This document shows positions 8,191-16,608 of a stretch of 64,000 bases of DNA, in pieces. Origin of the DNA: Kineosporia babensis (GTDB taxonomy: Bacteria > Actinomycetota > Actinomycetes > Actinomycetales > Kineosporiaceae); NCBI RefSeq assembly GCF_021129305.1, contig NZ_JAJOMB010000007.1, positions 310,001-374,000 on the forward strand, written 5' to 3'. A program made the translations under genes and the position numbers. Position 1 is the stretch's first letter. The number at the start of each line of letters is the position of its first letter. A model generated the notes under the pieces. The model was given only the letters and a program-made list of their open reading frames with translations, did no database searches and was not told the DNA's origin.

Positions 8191-8816
8191 GCGCAGCCCC
8201 GGTCCCCCGCAGCGAACTCAACTTGCCTCTGGCCATCACCTCTTTGATGAAGGGGGTGGTGTACGAGGATCTACATCCGCAGGTCTGGCGGCATCTGGTT
8301 CCACTGCAGCCGCAGATCCGCGACCACGTGGCGGTGATCGGCCTGACCCTGGTCGTGGACCCGTCCGAAGGTTATGCGTTTCTGCGGCAGTTGCCGGACG
8401 ACGAGAACGCCGAGGGCGCTGCGGTGCCGCGGCTGATTCCCCGACGGCAGCTGACTTTTCATCAGAGCATCCTGCTGGCCCTGTTGCGCAAACGGCTGGC
8501 CGAGTCGGACGCTGCCGACGGCGACACGCGGTGTGTGCTCACCCGCGAGCAGATCCTCGAGATGATCACGCTGTTCCTTCCGGCGGGGAGCACCGAGGCA
8601 CGGATGACCGACCAGGTGGACGCCCTGATCGGCAAGGTGGTCGAACTCGGGTTTCTGCGGCGGCTGAAGGACCAGGACGACTCGTACGAGGTTCGCCGCA
8701 TCCTGAAAGCGTTCGTCGATGCGCAGTGGCTGGCCGGGGTCCAGGAAGGGCTGCAGCGTTACGCGGCCGAGCTGGGTGTTCCGACAGCGCAGGGAGAAAC
8801 CGATGGTCGATCTTGA
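8187..8816 (+). CDS. jetB: Wadjet JetB, MukE/MksE-like KITE subunit (DUF4194)
   Basis: A 209-residue protein of the DUF4194 type, built of tandem winged helices that dimerise on the JetA kleisin. Visible landmarks are LPLAITSLMKGVVYEDLHPQVW at the start, the LLALLRKRL helix, LTREQILEMITLFLP and the ending DSYEVRRILKAFVDAQWL. The GTG at 8187 was chosen because it makes the usual four-base overlap with jetA and gives the normal length. The open frame runs further left to 8100, but only through Arg/Gly-rich sequence inside jetA. The 3' end overlaps jetC by 14 bases. Confidence 0.88.
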   Translation: MSAAPVPRSELNLPLAITSLMKGVVYEDLHPQVWRHLVPLQPQIRDHVAVIGLTLVVDPSEGYAFLRQLPDDENAEGAAVPRLIPRRQLTFHQSILLALLRKRLAESDAADGDTRCVLTREQILEMITLFLPAGSTEARMTDQVDALIGKVVELGFLRRLKDQDDSYEVRRILKAFVDAQWLAGVQEGLQRYAAELGVPTAQGETDGRS

Positions 8817-11800
8817 GAACCCGTCCTCTTCGTCGGGATTCAGGCTGCGCCGCCTGGAGGTCTGGAACTGGGGCACCTTCCACCACAAGGTCTGGTCGCT
8901 GGAGATCGCCGGCGGGCACGCCCTGGTCACCGGCGACATCGGCTCGGGCAAGTCCACGCTGGTCGACGCGGTGACCACGCTTCTGCTGCCCGCCAACCGG
9001 ATCTCCTACAACAAGGCCGCCGGTGCGCAGAACCGCGAGCGTGACCTGCGCTCATATGTTCTGGGGCATCACAAGTTCGAGCGCAACGAGCTCACCGGCA
9101 ACACCAGGCCGGTCCCGTTGCGCAGCCCGGGCCAGGACTACTCGGCGCTGGTGGCCGTGTTCGCCTCCGACGAGGCGGTGGTGAGTCTGGCTCAGGTGTA
9201 CTGGCTGAAGGAGGGACAGGCCGGTCAGCCGGAGCGGATGTTCGTGGTCGCCGATCACGAACTGTCGATCAGTGGGGACCTGGCCGGTTTCGGTTCGGAG
9301 ATCGCCGCGCTCAAGCGACGGTTGAAGAAGCAGCCGGGCACCGGCGTCCATGATTCTTTCCCGCCTTACGGCAACGATTTCCGCCGGCGGATGGGCATTG
9401 CCTCGGATCAGGCGATGGAGCTTTTCCATCAGACGGTCTCGATGAAGTCGGTCAGCAATCTCAACGACTTCGTGCGCACCCACATGCTGGAGCCGTTCGA
9501 CGCCGACCGTTGGATCAACCAGATTCTGCTGCACTTCGAGGACCTGACCCAAGCCCACGATGCGGTGGTGCGCGCCCGCCGCCAGCTCGATGCTCTGAGC
9601 CCGATTCTGGAGGAGGGCTCCAGGTACGACGCCCTGAGCGCCCAGCAGGCCCGGCTCGCCGAGGTCAGAGCGCATCTGCCGTACTTCACGGCGGCTCGCC
9701 GGCTGGATGCCTTCGCCGCCGACACAGAAGCGAGCGAGAAACGTATTGACGCTCTGCTCCAGGAGTCGTCGCAACTCACCGAGCGTTCGGGGGAACTCGG
9801 CAGCAAGCGGGAACAGCTTCAGCTGCAGCGCGCCGGGCTGGGTGGTGATCGGCTGCACGTCCTGGAAGAAAGCATTGCCCGGGCGATGACCGAGCGCGAA
9901 CGTCGCCGGGTGACTGCCGAAAAGGTGAACGACCTGCTGGGGCGCCTCGAGCTGACGCCGGTCACCGGCGCGCCGGGGTTCGTCCAGATGCGCGAGGCTC
10001 TGGACGGGGTCCGGCCCGGGTTGGAGGCAGCCGGCGCCGAGATCGACAACCGGCTGACCGACATCGCCGTCGAGCAGAAGGAGATCAAGACCGACAGCGA
10101 CGAGATCCGCGACGAACTCGCCAGCCTTCAGCAGCGGCGCAGCAACATCCCCCGACGCAGTCTGCAGTTGCGCGAGGAGCTGTGCGAGCACCTCGGAGTA
10201 GGCACCGAGACGCTGCCGTTCGCCGGAGAGCTGATCCAGGTCCGCGAGGACGCGGCTGCCTGGGAAGGCGCCGCCGAACGCGTCCTTCATGGTTTCGGTC
10301 TGTCGTTACTCGTGCCGAACAGCCACTACGGGTCGGTGGCGGCCTGGATCAACGATCGTCATCTGGGGGTCCGGCTGGTCTACTACCGGGTGCCCGCCAC
10401 CCTGGCCTCCACCAATCGTCATCAGGTTCCCGGACCGGAAACGCTCTTCCACCGGTTGGAGATCAAGGCCGACAGCGAGTTCTACGGCTGGATCGAACGC
10501 GAACTGTCCTCCCGAGCCTCACACGTCTGTGCTGTCTCGATGGACGTGTTCCGGCAGGAAGAACGCGCGGTCACGGTCACCGGACAGATCAAGGAGTCCC
10601 GCCGGCACGTCAAGGACGACTCCAAAGCGATCGACGATCGCCGGAACTACGTGCTGGGCTGGAGCAACCAGGCCAAGGTCGACGCCCTGCTGGCCCAGGC
10701 CCTCGAGCTCAACGAGCGCCGCCAGCTTCTGGCCAGTGAGCAGAAGAGCCTTCTGGGCCAGCGCGAGGAACTGCGCCGCAAGGGCACCGCGCTGGACCAG
10801 CTCGACGTCTACCAGACGTATGACGACCTGGATCACGAGTCGGTCGGCCGGCAGATCGCGCGGGATCAGGCCGAGAAGGATGATATCGAGCGTTCTTCCA
10901 AGGATCTGGAACGCATCACTGAGGAGCTGAAAGCTGTCGCCGACGAGATCCAGGCGCTGGCCGGCCGGATCGCTCAGACCAGCGAGAATCTGGGGCGGGC
11001 TCGCGGCGACCTCGAACGCGCTCAGGCCGGGCAACTCGAGTGCCGGGCCGTTCTGAAGGCCGCCGAGCAGGTTCCGGCTCCGGAGGCGATGAGCTCTTAC
11101 GTACCCGATCCAGCTCCGGTCACGGCCGATGCCTGGCAGAACTGGCAACGCACCACCAGCGACACGGTCAACAGCGAGATCGACCGGCGCCAGAAGCTCT
11201 TGCGCACCTGTGAAAGTACATTGGTCAGGCTGATCAGCGCCTTCCGTGAGGCGAACCGGACCGAGACCGTCGACATGGACGCCTCGGTGGAGGCCTTGCC
11301 CGACTACCGGGCCATGCACCACCGGCTTCTGCAGGACGACCTGCCCCGGTTCGAGGCCGAGTTCAAGAATTTCCTCAACACCAACACCATCCGCGACATC
11401 GCGATGTTCCGCTCGAAACTGGCTCAGGAGGAGGAGTTGATCCGCGAGCGGGTAGGCCGGATCAACATGTCCCTGGCCGACATCGACTACAATCCGGGCC
11501 GGTACATCACCCTCGAGACCACCCGCACCCCGAACATCGAGATCCGCGACTTCCGTTCCGAACTGCACGCCTGTACCGACGAGGCGCTGGGCGGAGACGG
11601 CGAGCAGTACTCCGAGCAGAAGTTCCTGCAGGTCCAGAAGCTCGTCGAGCGCTTCCGGGGCCGGGCCGGCCAGGTCGATGCGGACAAGGCCTGGACCAAG
11701 CGGGTCACCGACGTGCGTAACTGGTTCGTCTTCTCAGCTTCGGAACGGCACCGGGACGACGACAGCGAGTTCGAGACGTACACGGACTCGGCCGGTAAGT

Positions 11801-12165
11801 CCGGTGGTCAGAAGGAAAAACTGGCCTACACGATCCTCGCCGCCTCGCTGGCCTACCAGTTCCAGCTCGACGGCGAGCAGGAGAAGACCTTCCGCTTCGT
11901 GGTGATCGACGAGGCCTTCGGACGCGGCTCGGACGAGTCCACCCGGTTCGCGCTGACCTTGTTCCGCCGGATCGGCCTGCAACTGCTCATCGTGACACCG
12001 CTGCAGAAGATCCACGTCATCGAACCGTACGTCGACGCCGTGGGTTTCGTGGAGAACAAGACCGGCAGCAACTCCCGGCTGCAGACGCTGACCATCGAGG
12101 AGTTCCGGGCCCGGCGCGAACGGCACCGGATGGTGGACGTCGTCAAGGTCGAGACGGTCTCGTGA
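8803..12165 (+). CDS. jetC: Wadjet JetC, MukB/MksB-like SMC ATPase
   Basis: A 1120-residue SMC-type ATPase, the motor that extrudes DNA loops so that JetABCD can size and cleave small circular plasmids. The N-terminal head has FHHKVWSLEIAGGHALVTG followed by the Walker A GDIGSGKST (from residue 44). Two long coiled-coil stretches (about 250-420 and 600-820) flank a hinge-like region. The C-terminal head has the signature SGGQKEK (from residue 1000) and the Walker B FVVIDEAFG (from 1032) followed by GRGSDEST. All ATPase motifs are intact. The ATG at 8803 was preferred to the upstream GTG because conserved sequence starts there and it overlaps jetB by 14 bases. Confidence 0.92.
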   Translation: MVDLENPSSSSGFRLRRLEVWNWGTFHHKVWSLEIAGGHALVTGDIGSGKSTLVDAVTTLLLPANRISYNKAAGAQNRERDLRSYVLGHHKFERNELTGNTRPVPLRSPGQDYSALVAVFASDEAVVSLAQVYWLKEGQAGQPERMFVVADHELSISGDLAGFGSEIAALKRRLKKQPGTGVHDSFPPYGNDFRRRMGIASDQAMELFHQTVSMKSVSNLNDFVRTHMLEPFDADRWINQILLHFEDLTQAHDAVVRARRQLDALSPILEEGSRYDALSAQQARLAEVRAHLPYFTAARRLDAFAADTEASEKRIDALLQESSQLTERSGELGSKREQLQLQRAGLGGDRLHVLEESIARAMTERERRRVTAEKVNDLLGRLELTPVTGAPGFVQMREALDGVRPGLEAAGAEIDNRLTDIAVEQKEIKTDSDEIRDELASLQQRRSNIPRRSLQLREELCEHLGVGTETLPFAGELIQVREDAAAWEGAAERVLHGFGLSLLVPNSHYGSVAAWINDRHLGVRLVYYRVPATLASTNRHQVPGPETLFHRLEIKADSEFYGWIERELSSRASHVCAVSMDVFRQEERAVTVTGQIKESRRHVKDDSKAIDDRRNYVLGWSNQAKVDALLAQALELNERRQLLASEQKSLLGQREELRRKGTALDQLDVYQTYDDLDHESVGRQIARDQAEKDDIERSSKDLERITEELKAVADEIQALAGRIAQTSENLGRARGDLERAQAGQLECRAVLKAAEQVPAPEAMSSYVPDPAPVTADAWQNWQRTTSDTVNSEIDRRQKLLRTCESTLVRLISAFREANRTETVDMDASVEALPDYRAMHHRLLQDDLPRFEAEFKNFLNTNTIRDIAMFRSKLAQEEELIRERVGRINMSLADIDYNPGRYITLETTRTPNIEIRDFRSELHACTDEALGGDGEQYSEQKFLQVQKLVERFRGRAGQVDADKAWTKRVTDVRNWFVFSASERHRDDDSEFETYTDSAGKSGGQKEKLAYTILAASLAYQFQLDGEQEKTFRFVVIDEAFGRGSDESTRFALTLFRRIGLQLLIVTPLQKIHVIEPYVDAVGFVENKTGSNSRLQTLTIEEFRARRERHRMVDVVKVETVS

Positions 12166-13343
12166 GGACACTGTCGCTGCCCCGAGGAACGCGCTGGGCC
12201 ACCAGCGATGACGTCCTCAGCCTCCTGCGCAGGCGGTGGTCAGCTGGTACTGACCTCAGCGAACTGGCTCTCGGCGAAGCGTGGGAACCACTGGTCATCG
12301 GCCTGCGCCCGCCTTCGGCGGCCCAGTACGCCAACGACTTCGACGCGGTCCAGGCCTGGGCAGGCCGCTGGCGTGCCCGGCTTCCGGCCGGGCTTCGCGT
12401 GGAGTGGCAGGCTGTCGGGGGTCGGCGCTCCGGCGTCGTTCAGCTTCCGGTCCGGGTTGTGGTCGAATCCCGCGGCGACCTCTGGCGGCTGCTGCAGGTC
12501 GCTCAGCAGGTCCACGTGTTCGAGAACATCCTTGATGACGTCGGTAGCCGGCTTCCGGACGCCCGCGACTGGGTCAGTCGTCATCCCCAGCGTGTCCTCG
12601 CCGAGGCTGCGCACTGGCCATCGTTCATCGCGGTCGTCAACTGGATTCGCGATGCCATGCCTGCCGATGCCTGGGTTCGCCAGGTCGACGTCCCCGGGGT
12701 GGACACCAAGTTCGTCGAGGTCCACCGCGAGACCCTCGCCGCGTTGCTCGAGGTGTGCCTCCCTCCGGAACGTCTTCACACCGGCAACTCGTTCGCGCAG
12801 CGCTACGGCTTCGCCGTCAAACCCGCCTATGCGCGTGTGCGCCGCCCCGATGGAACCGCCCTGCTGCCGGGTGTTTCGGAAATGACGGTGCGGGTTTCCG
12901 AACTCGACGCCCTGGACTTGCCCGGGCACGTCTTCGTCGTCGAGAACGAGGTCACCTACCACGCGTTCCCGCCTGCCCCGAATGCCCTGCTGTTCCTCGG
13001 GGCCGGCTACGGGGTCTCCCGGCTCATTGCCGTCAACTGGCTGGCGGACCGGCCGGTGACCTACTGGGGAGATCTGGACACTCACGGCTTCGTCATGCTG
13101 GACCGACTGCGGGCGCGATTCCCGCAGGTACGCTCCATGCTGATGGACCGGGCAACCTTGCTGGAGCACGAGGCTCACTGGGGCGTGGAGGATTCACCGG
13201 TGAATGTCGACTTGGAGCATCTGAGCGTCGACGAGGCGGCCCTGTACGTCGATTTGGTCGAGGACCGGTATGCCGTGGGGCTGCGACTGGAGCAGGAACG
13301 GATCCGTTTCGGCCGGGTGCTGGCTGCGACAGCGCTGGGCTGA
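12162..13343 (+). CDS. jetD: Wadjet JetD, TOPRIM nuclease (DUF3322-DUF2220)
   Basis: A 393-residue protein with the N-terminal DUF3322 and C-terminal DUF2220 layout of JetD, the toprim endonuclease related to Spo11/topoisomerase VI A that cuts plasmid DNA once JetABC stalls. Toprim acidic residues are visible: the Glu of VENE at 261-263 and the Asp pair of GDLDTHG at 304 and 306. The N-terminal part includes LGEAWEPLVIGLRPPSAAQ and the arm VFENILDDVGSRLPDARDWV. The GTG start overlaps the jetC stop by four bases, completing the coupled operon. The nuclease appears intact. Confidence 0.9.
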   Translation: MRTLSLPRGTRWATSDDVLSLLRRRWSAGTDLSELALGEAWEPLVIGLRPPSAAQYANDFDAVQAWAGRWRARLPAGLRVEWQAVGGRRSGVVQLPVRVVVESRGDLWRLLQVAQQVHVFENILDDVGSRLPDARDWVSRHPQRVLAEAAHWPSFIAVVNWIRDAMPADAWVRQVDVPGVDTKFVEVHRETLAALLEVCLPPERLHTGNSFAQRYGFAVKPAYARVRRPDGTALLPGVSEMTVRVSELDALDLPGHVFVVENEVTYHAFPPAPNALLFLGAGYGVSRLIAVNWLADRPVTYWGDLDTHGFVMLDRLRARFPQVRSMLMDRATLLEHEAHWGVEDSPVNVDLEHLSVDEAALYVDLVEDRYAVGLRLEQERIRFGRVLAATALG

Positions 13344-13666
13344 TCTCCTCATGGCCCAGTCTGCACGCCGCGATCGTCGCTCTGGTGGTAGCCCTGGTGT
13401 ACGAGCCCGCCACCTCGTTGACCGGAGGAACCGTGGGCAAGCGACTGATGCGTGTCGAGGCGATCTCAGTGTGGGAATCGCGGCCGCTCTCCATGCAGGA
13501 ACTCGTTGTCCGGGCGGCCCTGATAGATCTGCAGATCGTGCTGTTTCCCCTGGCCATCCGTACCGCGGCCTGGGTTCTCTGGGCCCCGGCCCGGCAAGGA
13601 CTTGCCGATCGCCTGGCCCGCTCCGTGGTGATCCAGGGTCGCTCGCCGAACGCTCACAAGGTGTAA
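13343..13666 (+). pseudogene. RDD-family membrane protein remnant
   Basis: The open frame directly after jetD encodes a membrane segment (AAIVALVVALVYEPA), then TGGTVGKRLMRVEA, which is the central motif of RDD-domain membrane proteins. A second hydrophobic stretch follows, and the usual ending is LADRLARSVVIQ. The first transmembrane helix with the Arg-Asp-Asp motif is missing, and no ATG is available in frame, only GTG codons at 13385 and 13397. It is therefore most likely the 3' end of a truncated gene left beside the defence operon. Its stop overlaps the convergent gene at 13654-14046. Confidence 0.45.
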
Positions 13667-14046
13667 TTGCCTAACAGACGCGGGTTCTTGCAGTTCGGAT
13701 GGTGCATGCAGCCCAGGTATGAACGGCCGGAGTCGCGATGCCGGGCATAGACCCGCGGGTACCCGCACCTGTCGCACTGCCGTCGCGCAATCAGGCTCTT
13801 CCCGCCCAGTAGACCCATGATCCGGGATCCAACCGGGCGCCCATGGTGCTGACAACTGCCGGCGAAACCGTAGACCCAGAACCAGCAGCCACGAAAGGGC
13901 GCCGGACCCTTCGGGTGATTGCACTGCAGCGGTACACCAAAGGTCAGCAGAAGGAACACGAAACCGCTGATCGAGGCGATGCTCTTCGGATCTGAAAGAG
14001 CCTCCCACATCACATTGCTCCCCCGTTCGGCTCGCCGAAGAACCAA
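13654..14046 (-). CDS. Membrane protein with topoisomerase-type zinc ribbon
   Basis: A 130-residue protein with one clear membrane helix near residues 24-40 (IASISGFVFLLLTFGVPL). A C-terminal four-cysteine ribbon, CDRCGYPRVYARHRDSGRSY then LGCMHHPNC, is the pattern of the zinc finger found at the end of type IA topoisomerases and in some restriction-related proteins. A separate cluster (CNHPKGPAPFRGCWFW) lies between them. The ribbon suggests binding to nucleic acid at the membrane. Translation could also begin at the internal Met of MWEALSDPKS. No partner gene is evident; the RDD remnant is convergent. Confidence 0.55.
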   Translation of the reverse strand: MVLRRAERGSNVMWEALSDPKSIASISGFVFLLLTFGVPLQCNHPKGPAPFRGCWFWVYGFAGSCQHHGRPVGSRIMGLLGGKSLIARRQCDRCGYPRVYARHRDSGRSYLGCMHHPNCKNPRLLGNYTL

Positions 14047-14216
14047 GAATCAGAGCCCAATTGAAGACGATAGCCGCTTCCTCGGGCATCGAGGAGTGCA
14101 GCAAGCGTTCGGCGGAGGTCGTTTACACCACGGTGCCGAATCAGAGGGGGTACCTTCTCGCCGAACTCTGTGCCTACCGTGATCCGCCGCGCACTTCTCG
14201 AAGCGTTGGGAGACCC

Positions 14217-14915
14217 ATGGCCAGCAGAACCTGCGGAGTGCTCAACACGAAGGGCAAGCCCTGCGGCTGTCGCGTTGCCGGGCACCGGACGTTTTGCCGC
14301 CATCATCCTGAAGGCCGGAGCAAGTACAAGCCACCGCAAAGACCCATTGCCCAAGGGAGATCCAACCGCCCCTGGGCGGCTGGAGCGACGCCACCTACCA
14401 AGGCCAAGCAGCGCAACCGGCGGGATCGCCTCCGTAAACGTGCTGGCAAGGCCGAGGCTCGATGCAAGCGTGACTGGTCCGACGGCGTCCTCCATCAGGC
14501 GATCCAGCGAACGAAGACCAGCGGAACGCTGGAACTTGCCGCCGCCGACTGTCAGGAAATCGCGGATGCAGTAGCCCTCCTTCTCATGGAAGGCTATACC
14601 AGAAAGCCTGATTCGCAGGGGTGGGGGTTCCTGTGGGAGCTCTTCGGCGGACCCAGCGCAATAGAAGAGATTGCTACCGCAACGTCATCATCGCTCGCCG
14701 CGCAGAGCAGCGAGGCGGATCTGGCGGCGGCCCGTGCCCTGCAGATGCTCGGCATCGCCCTCTGCCAGCGGGCTGGCATCCCCCTCAGCGAGTGCCCGTG
14801 CTTTGTGCTTTCCGCGACCTGGGAATTGGAGCGCGTGTTGTTCCTTCTCTTGCGAATGGCCTTGGGCGACTGGACCGGTCTGGCGATCCCGTTCACCCCG
14901 CTGAGCGCACCCTGA
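14217..14915 (+). CDS. Hypothetical protein with N-terminal Cys/His cluster
   Basis: A 232-residue protein. The first 25 residues, TCGVLNTKGKPCGCRV then FCRHH, form a small zinc-binding cluster seen at the N-termini of assorted actinobacterial and phage proteins. It is followed by a very basic linker (about 35-85) and then a helical domain (about 90-230) that includes CQEIADAVALLLMEGYT and ALQMLGIALCQRAGIPL. The frame is open from 14061, but the ATG at 14217 has a GGGAG site at proper distance and marks the start of the conserved-looking sequence. The function is unknown. Confidence 0.55.
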   Translation: MASRTCGVLNTKGKPCGCRVAGHRTFCRHHPEGRSKYKPPQRPIAQGRSNRPWAAGATPPTKAKQRNRRDRLRKRAGKAEARCKRDWSDGVLHQAIQRTKTSGTLELAAADCQEIADAVALLLMEGYTRKPDSQGWGFLWELFGGPSAIEEIATATSSSLAAQSSEADLAAARALQMLGIALCQRAGIPLSECPCFVLSATWELERVLFLLLRMALGDWTGLAIPFTPLSAP

Positions 14916-15248
14916 GGCGTCAGCTTCGGGGCTGCCCGGCCGGGAACAGGTCGTCGGGCCCGAAAGTGGCCTGCAGACCAGTCACGCTGGATCGCATCTA
15001 GCTACTCATCAGCAACTACCCCGGTTACTCACCCGAGCAAGGGCTCTCCTCGACCCCTTAACCCGTTTCACAACCGATCCAGCGAAATTCCAGACCCGCC
15101 GCACCTGATGAAGCGCCGAACGGCCGGCCGGCCCGGGACGTTCAGCTGAGTCAGGTCTCTGACCGGTTACGTTCTGGGGTATTAGCCCCGCGTCCCGATT
15201 TATTCCTCCTAACCTTGCCATCACACCAGACACGGGGAGCACAGGACG
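14916..15248. other. Intergenic region before the lipoprotein gene
   Basis: No gene is supported here. A short hairpin, GGGG-TATTAG-CCCC at 15176-15189, lies about 60 bases before the lipoprotein start and may be part of its leader. The last 40 bases are relatively AT-rich and include a possible ribosome-binding GGGGAGC. I see no convincing promoter boxes. Confidence 0.3.
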
Positions 15249-16253
15249 ATGGCAGGTTGGGTTTCGGGTTCACGTTCGTCTTCGCCTTGGCGGGTGGCTC
15301 TGCTGGTCTTCGCCGTGATCGGCGTGGCGAGCGGCTGCAGCGACGTTCCCGGCGCGGACGAGCCTCCCGCGTCGATGCCCAAGGTCGTCGGCCTGGTATT
15401 CGACGAGGCTCAGGACCGGCTCGACGACCTCGATCTGCGCGGTGAGGACATCGATGCTTCCACGCTGGACCGCAGTGTCTGGGACAGAGGCAACTGGACG
15501 GTCATCGACCAGGTACCTGCTGCTGGCGAGCAGGTCAGCGAATCCGACGAGATCATGCTCTACGTCTTGAAGAACTCCGAGGCCCAGTGGTTCGCGAAGC
15601 ACGCCGAGATGCCCAAAGTTGAGGGCAAGGTGCAGTCCGCGTCGGACCTCACCCGAGACGGCGGGTCGTTCGCCGGCGTGGACGAACTGGTCGAGTTCTA
15701 CTACGCCAAGGGCCGCCAGCCCGCCTACCTGCGGGGACAGAAACCTCGTCAGGCGGACCCGTCGCCGGTGCCAGCGCTGCTGCCGAACGCACCCAAGGCC
15801 ATGGCCAAGCGCCACGCCCAGCTGAAACCTCCGGCTCTGCATGAGGCTGCAGGTGACGACCCGGTCGCCGGGACCTGGCCCCGGGCCGGGGCCACCCTCG
15901 TTCCCGGCCAGGGCCTGTACATCCTGACCAAGGAGGTGCCCACCGGTATCTCTGCCCTGGATGAACCCGAACCGCAGGCTGCAGCCGAGCCCGAAACGAA
16001 GTCGAAGGCGGCACCAACCGCAGACCCGGAGCCAAAGCCGGTCAAGACCCGGGAGGAGCGTAAACCCCAGCAGGAGAACAGTTCCTGCGACCCCAACTAC
16101 ACGGGCGCCTGCGTCCCGATCGCCAGCGACGTGGACTGCGCCGGTGGGAGCGGTGACGGTCCGGCCTACCTCTCCGAGCCGGCCGAGATCGTCGGCTCGG
16201 ACATCTATGACCTGGACGCCGACGGAGACGGCTGGGGCTGCGAACCCTGGTGA
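15249..16253 (+). CDS. Lipoprotein with PASTA-like and excalibur-like domains
   Basis: A 334-residue exported lipoprotein. A signal peptide (residues about 14-28) ends in the lipobox VASGC, so Cys30 would be lipidated. A PASTA-like module follows (MPKVVGLVFDEAQDRL then WTVIDQVPAAGEQV). A second degenerate copy begins at MPKVEGKVQSASDLT and ends GATLVPGQGLYIL. After a Pro/Glu/Lys-rich linker (about 240-275), the C-terminus holds DPNYTGACVPI and DLDADGDGWGCE, the acidic cysteine pattern of excalibur-type calcium-binding domains. A role at the cell wall is likely, since PASTA modules bind peptidoglycan. Confidence 0.7.
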   Translation: MAGWVSGSRSSSPWRVALLVFAVIGVASGCSDVPGADEPPASMPKVVGLVFDEAQDRLDDLDLRGEDIDASTLDRSVWDRGNWTVIDQVPAAGEQVSESDEIMLYVLKNSEAQWFAKHAEMPKVEGKVQSASDLTRDGGSFAGVDELVEFYYAKGRQPAYLRGQKPRQADPSPVPALLPNAPKAMAKRHAQLKPPALHEAAGDDPVAGTWPRAGATLVPGQGLYILTKEVPTGISALDEPEPQAAAEPETKSKAAPTADPEPKPVKTREERKPQQENSSCDPNYTGACVPIASDVDCAGGSGDGPAYLSEPAEIVGSDIYDLDADGDGWGCEPW

Positions 16254-16270
16254 GCTGAGACGCTCCTCAA

Positions 16271-16296
16271 CCACGAGGCACCAACCGTGGACGCCG
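16271..16296. repeat. 26-bp direct repeat, left copy flanking the AlbA-like gene
   Basis: This 26-base segment matches 18366-18391 at 24 positions. Both copies contain CCACG and CGTGG arms ten bases apart. The two copies enclose the AlbA-like gene and its promoter, a 2.1-kb unit. The right copy lies at the end of a small minus-strand ORF; at the left copy only that sequence fragment is present. Confidence 0.6.
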
Positions 16297-16584
16297 ACGA
16301 GGTCACCGCCCTCACCCAGACAGACCGCAAGCCGGCCCACCCAGAACGCGCGTCCCATGGTGGAGGCCCTACTTTCTGATGCACGGTGTGCTGGGCCGGC
16401 GACCAGATGCTCATAGAACGGCAATACAGGTTCAGCTGACGTCGCACCCCTGCGTTCGCAACCCTCAGGATAGAAGTGCCTCAGCGCAGTAGGCACGGTG
16501 CCAGCGGTCCGGGCGAGCTTGCTCTGCGTCGTCAGGAAGGCGATGACGTCCCCGAGAGGGCCACCTCTACAACCCCGCAGCTCT

Positions 16585-16608
16585 ACAATTTTTGTGTATA
16601 TTTATTTT
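16585..16608 (+). promoter_or_regulatory. AT-rich leaderless promoter of the AlbA-like gene
   Basis: TATATT at 16597-16602 fits a -10 box and puts the start of transcription at the GTG at 16609, with no ribosome-binding site in between. ACAA and TTGT arms (16585-16595) form a small inverted repeat over the promoter. The base composition is unlike everything around it, which supports a regulated or acquired promoter. Confidence 0.4.

Larger units (their letters stand above)
16254..16608. other. Intergenic region before the AlbA-like gene
   Basis: No gene is supported. The stretch contains the left copy of a 26-bp repeat that recurs after the AlbA-like gene (listed separately). Its last 25 bases are strikingly AT-rich compared with the surrounding GC-rich DNA and probably hold the promoter of the gene at 16609. 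Confidence 0.4.

Noticed and set aside
15270-16496. 408-codon open frame on the minus strand
   Set aside because: Antisense of the PASTA/excalibur-like lipoprotein gene; no protein character.
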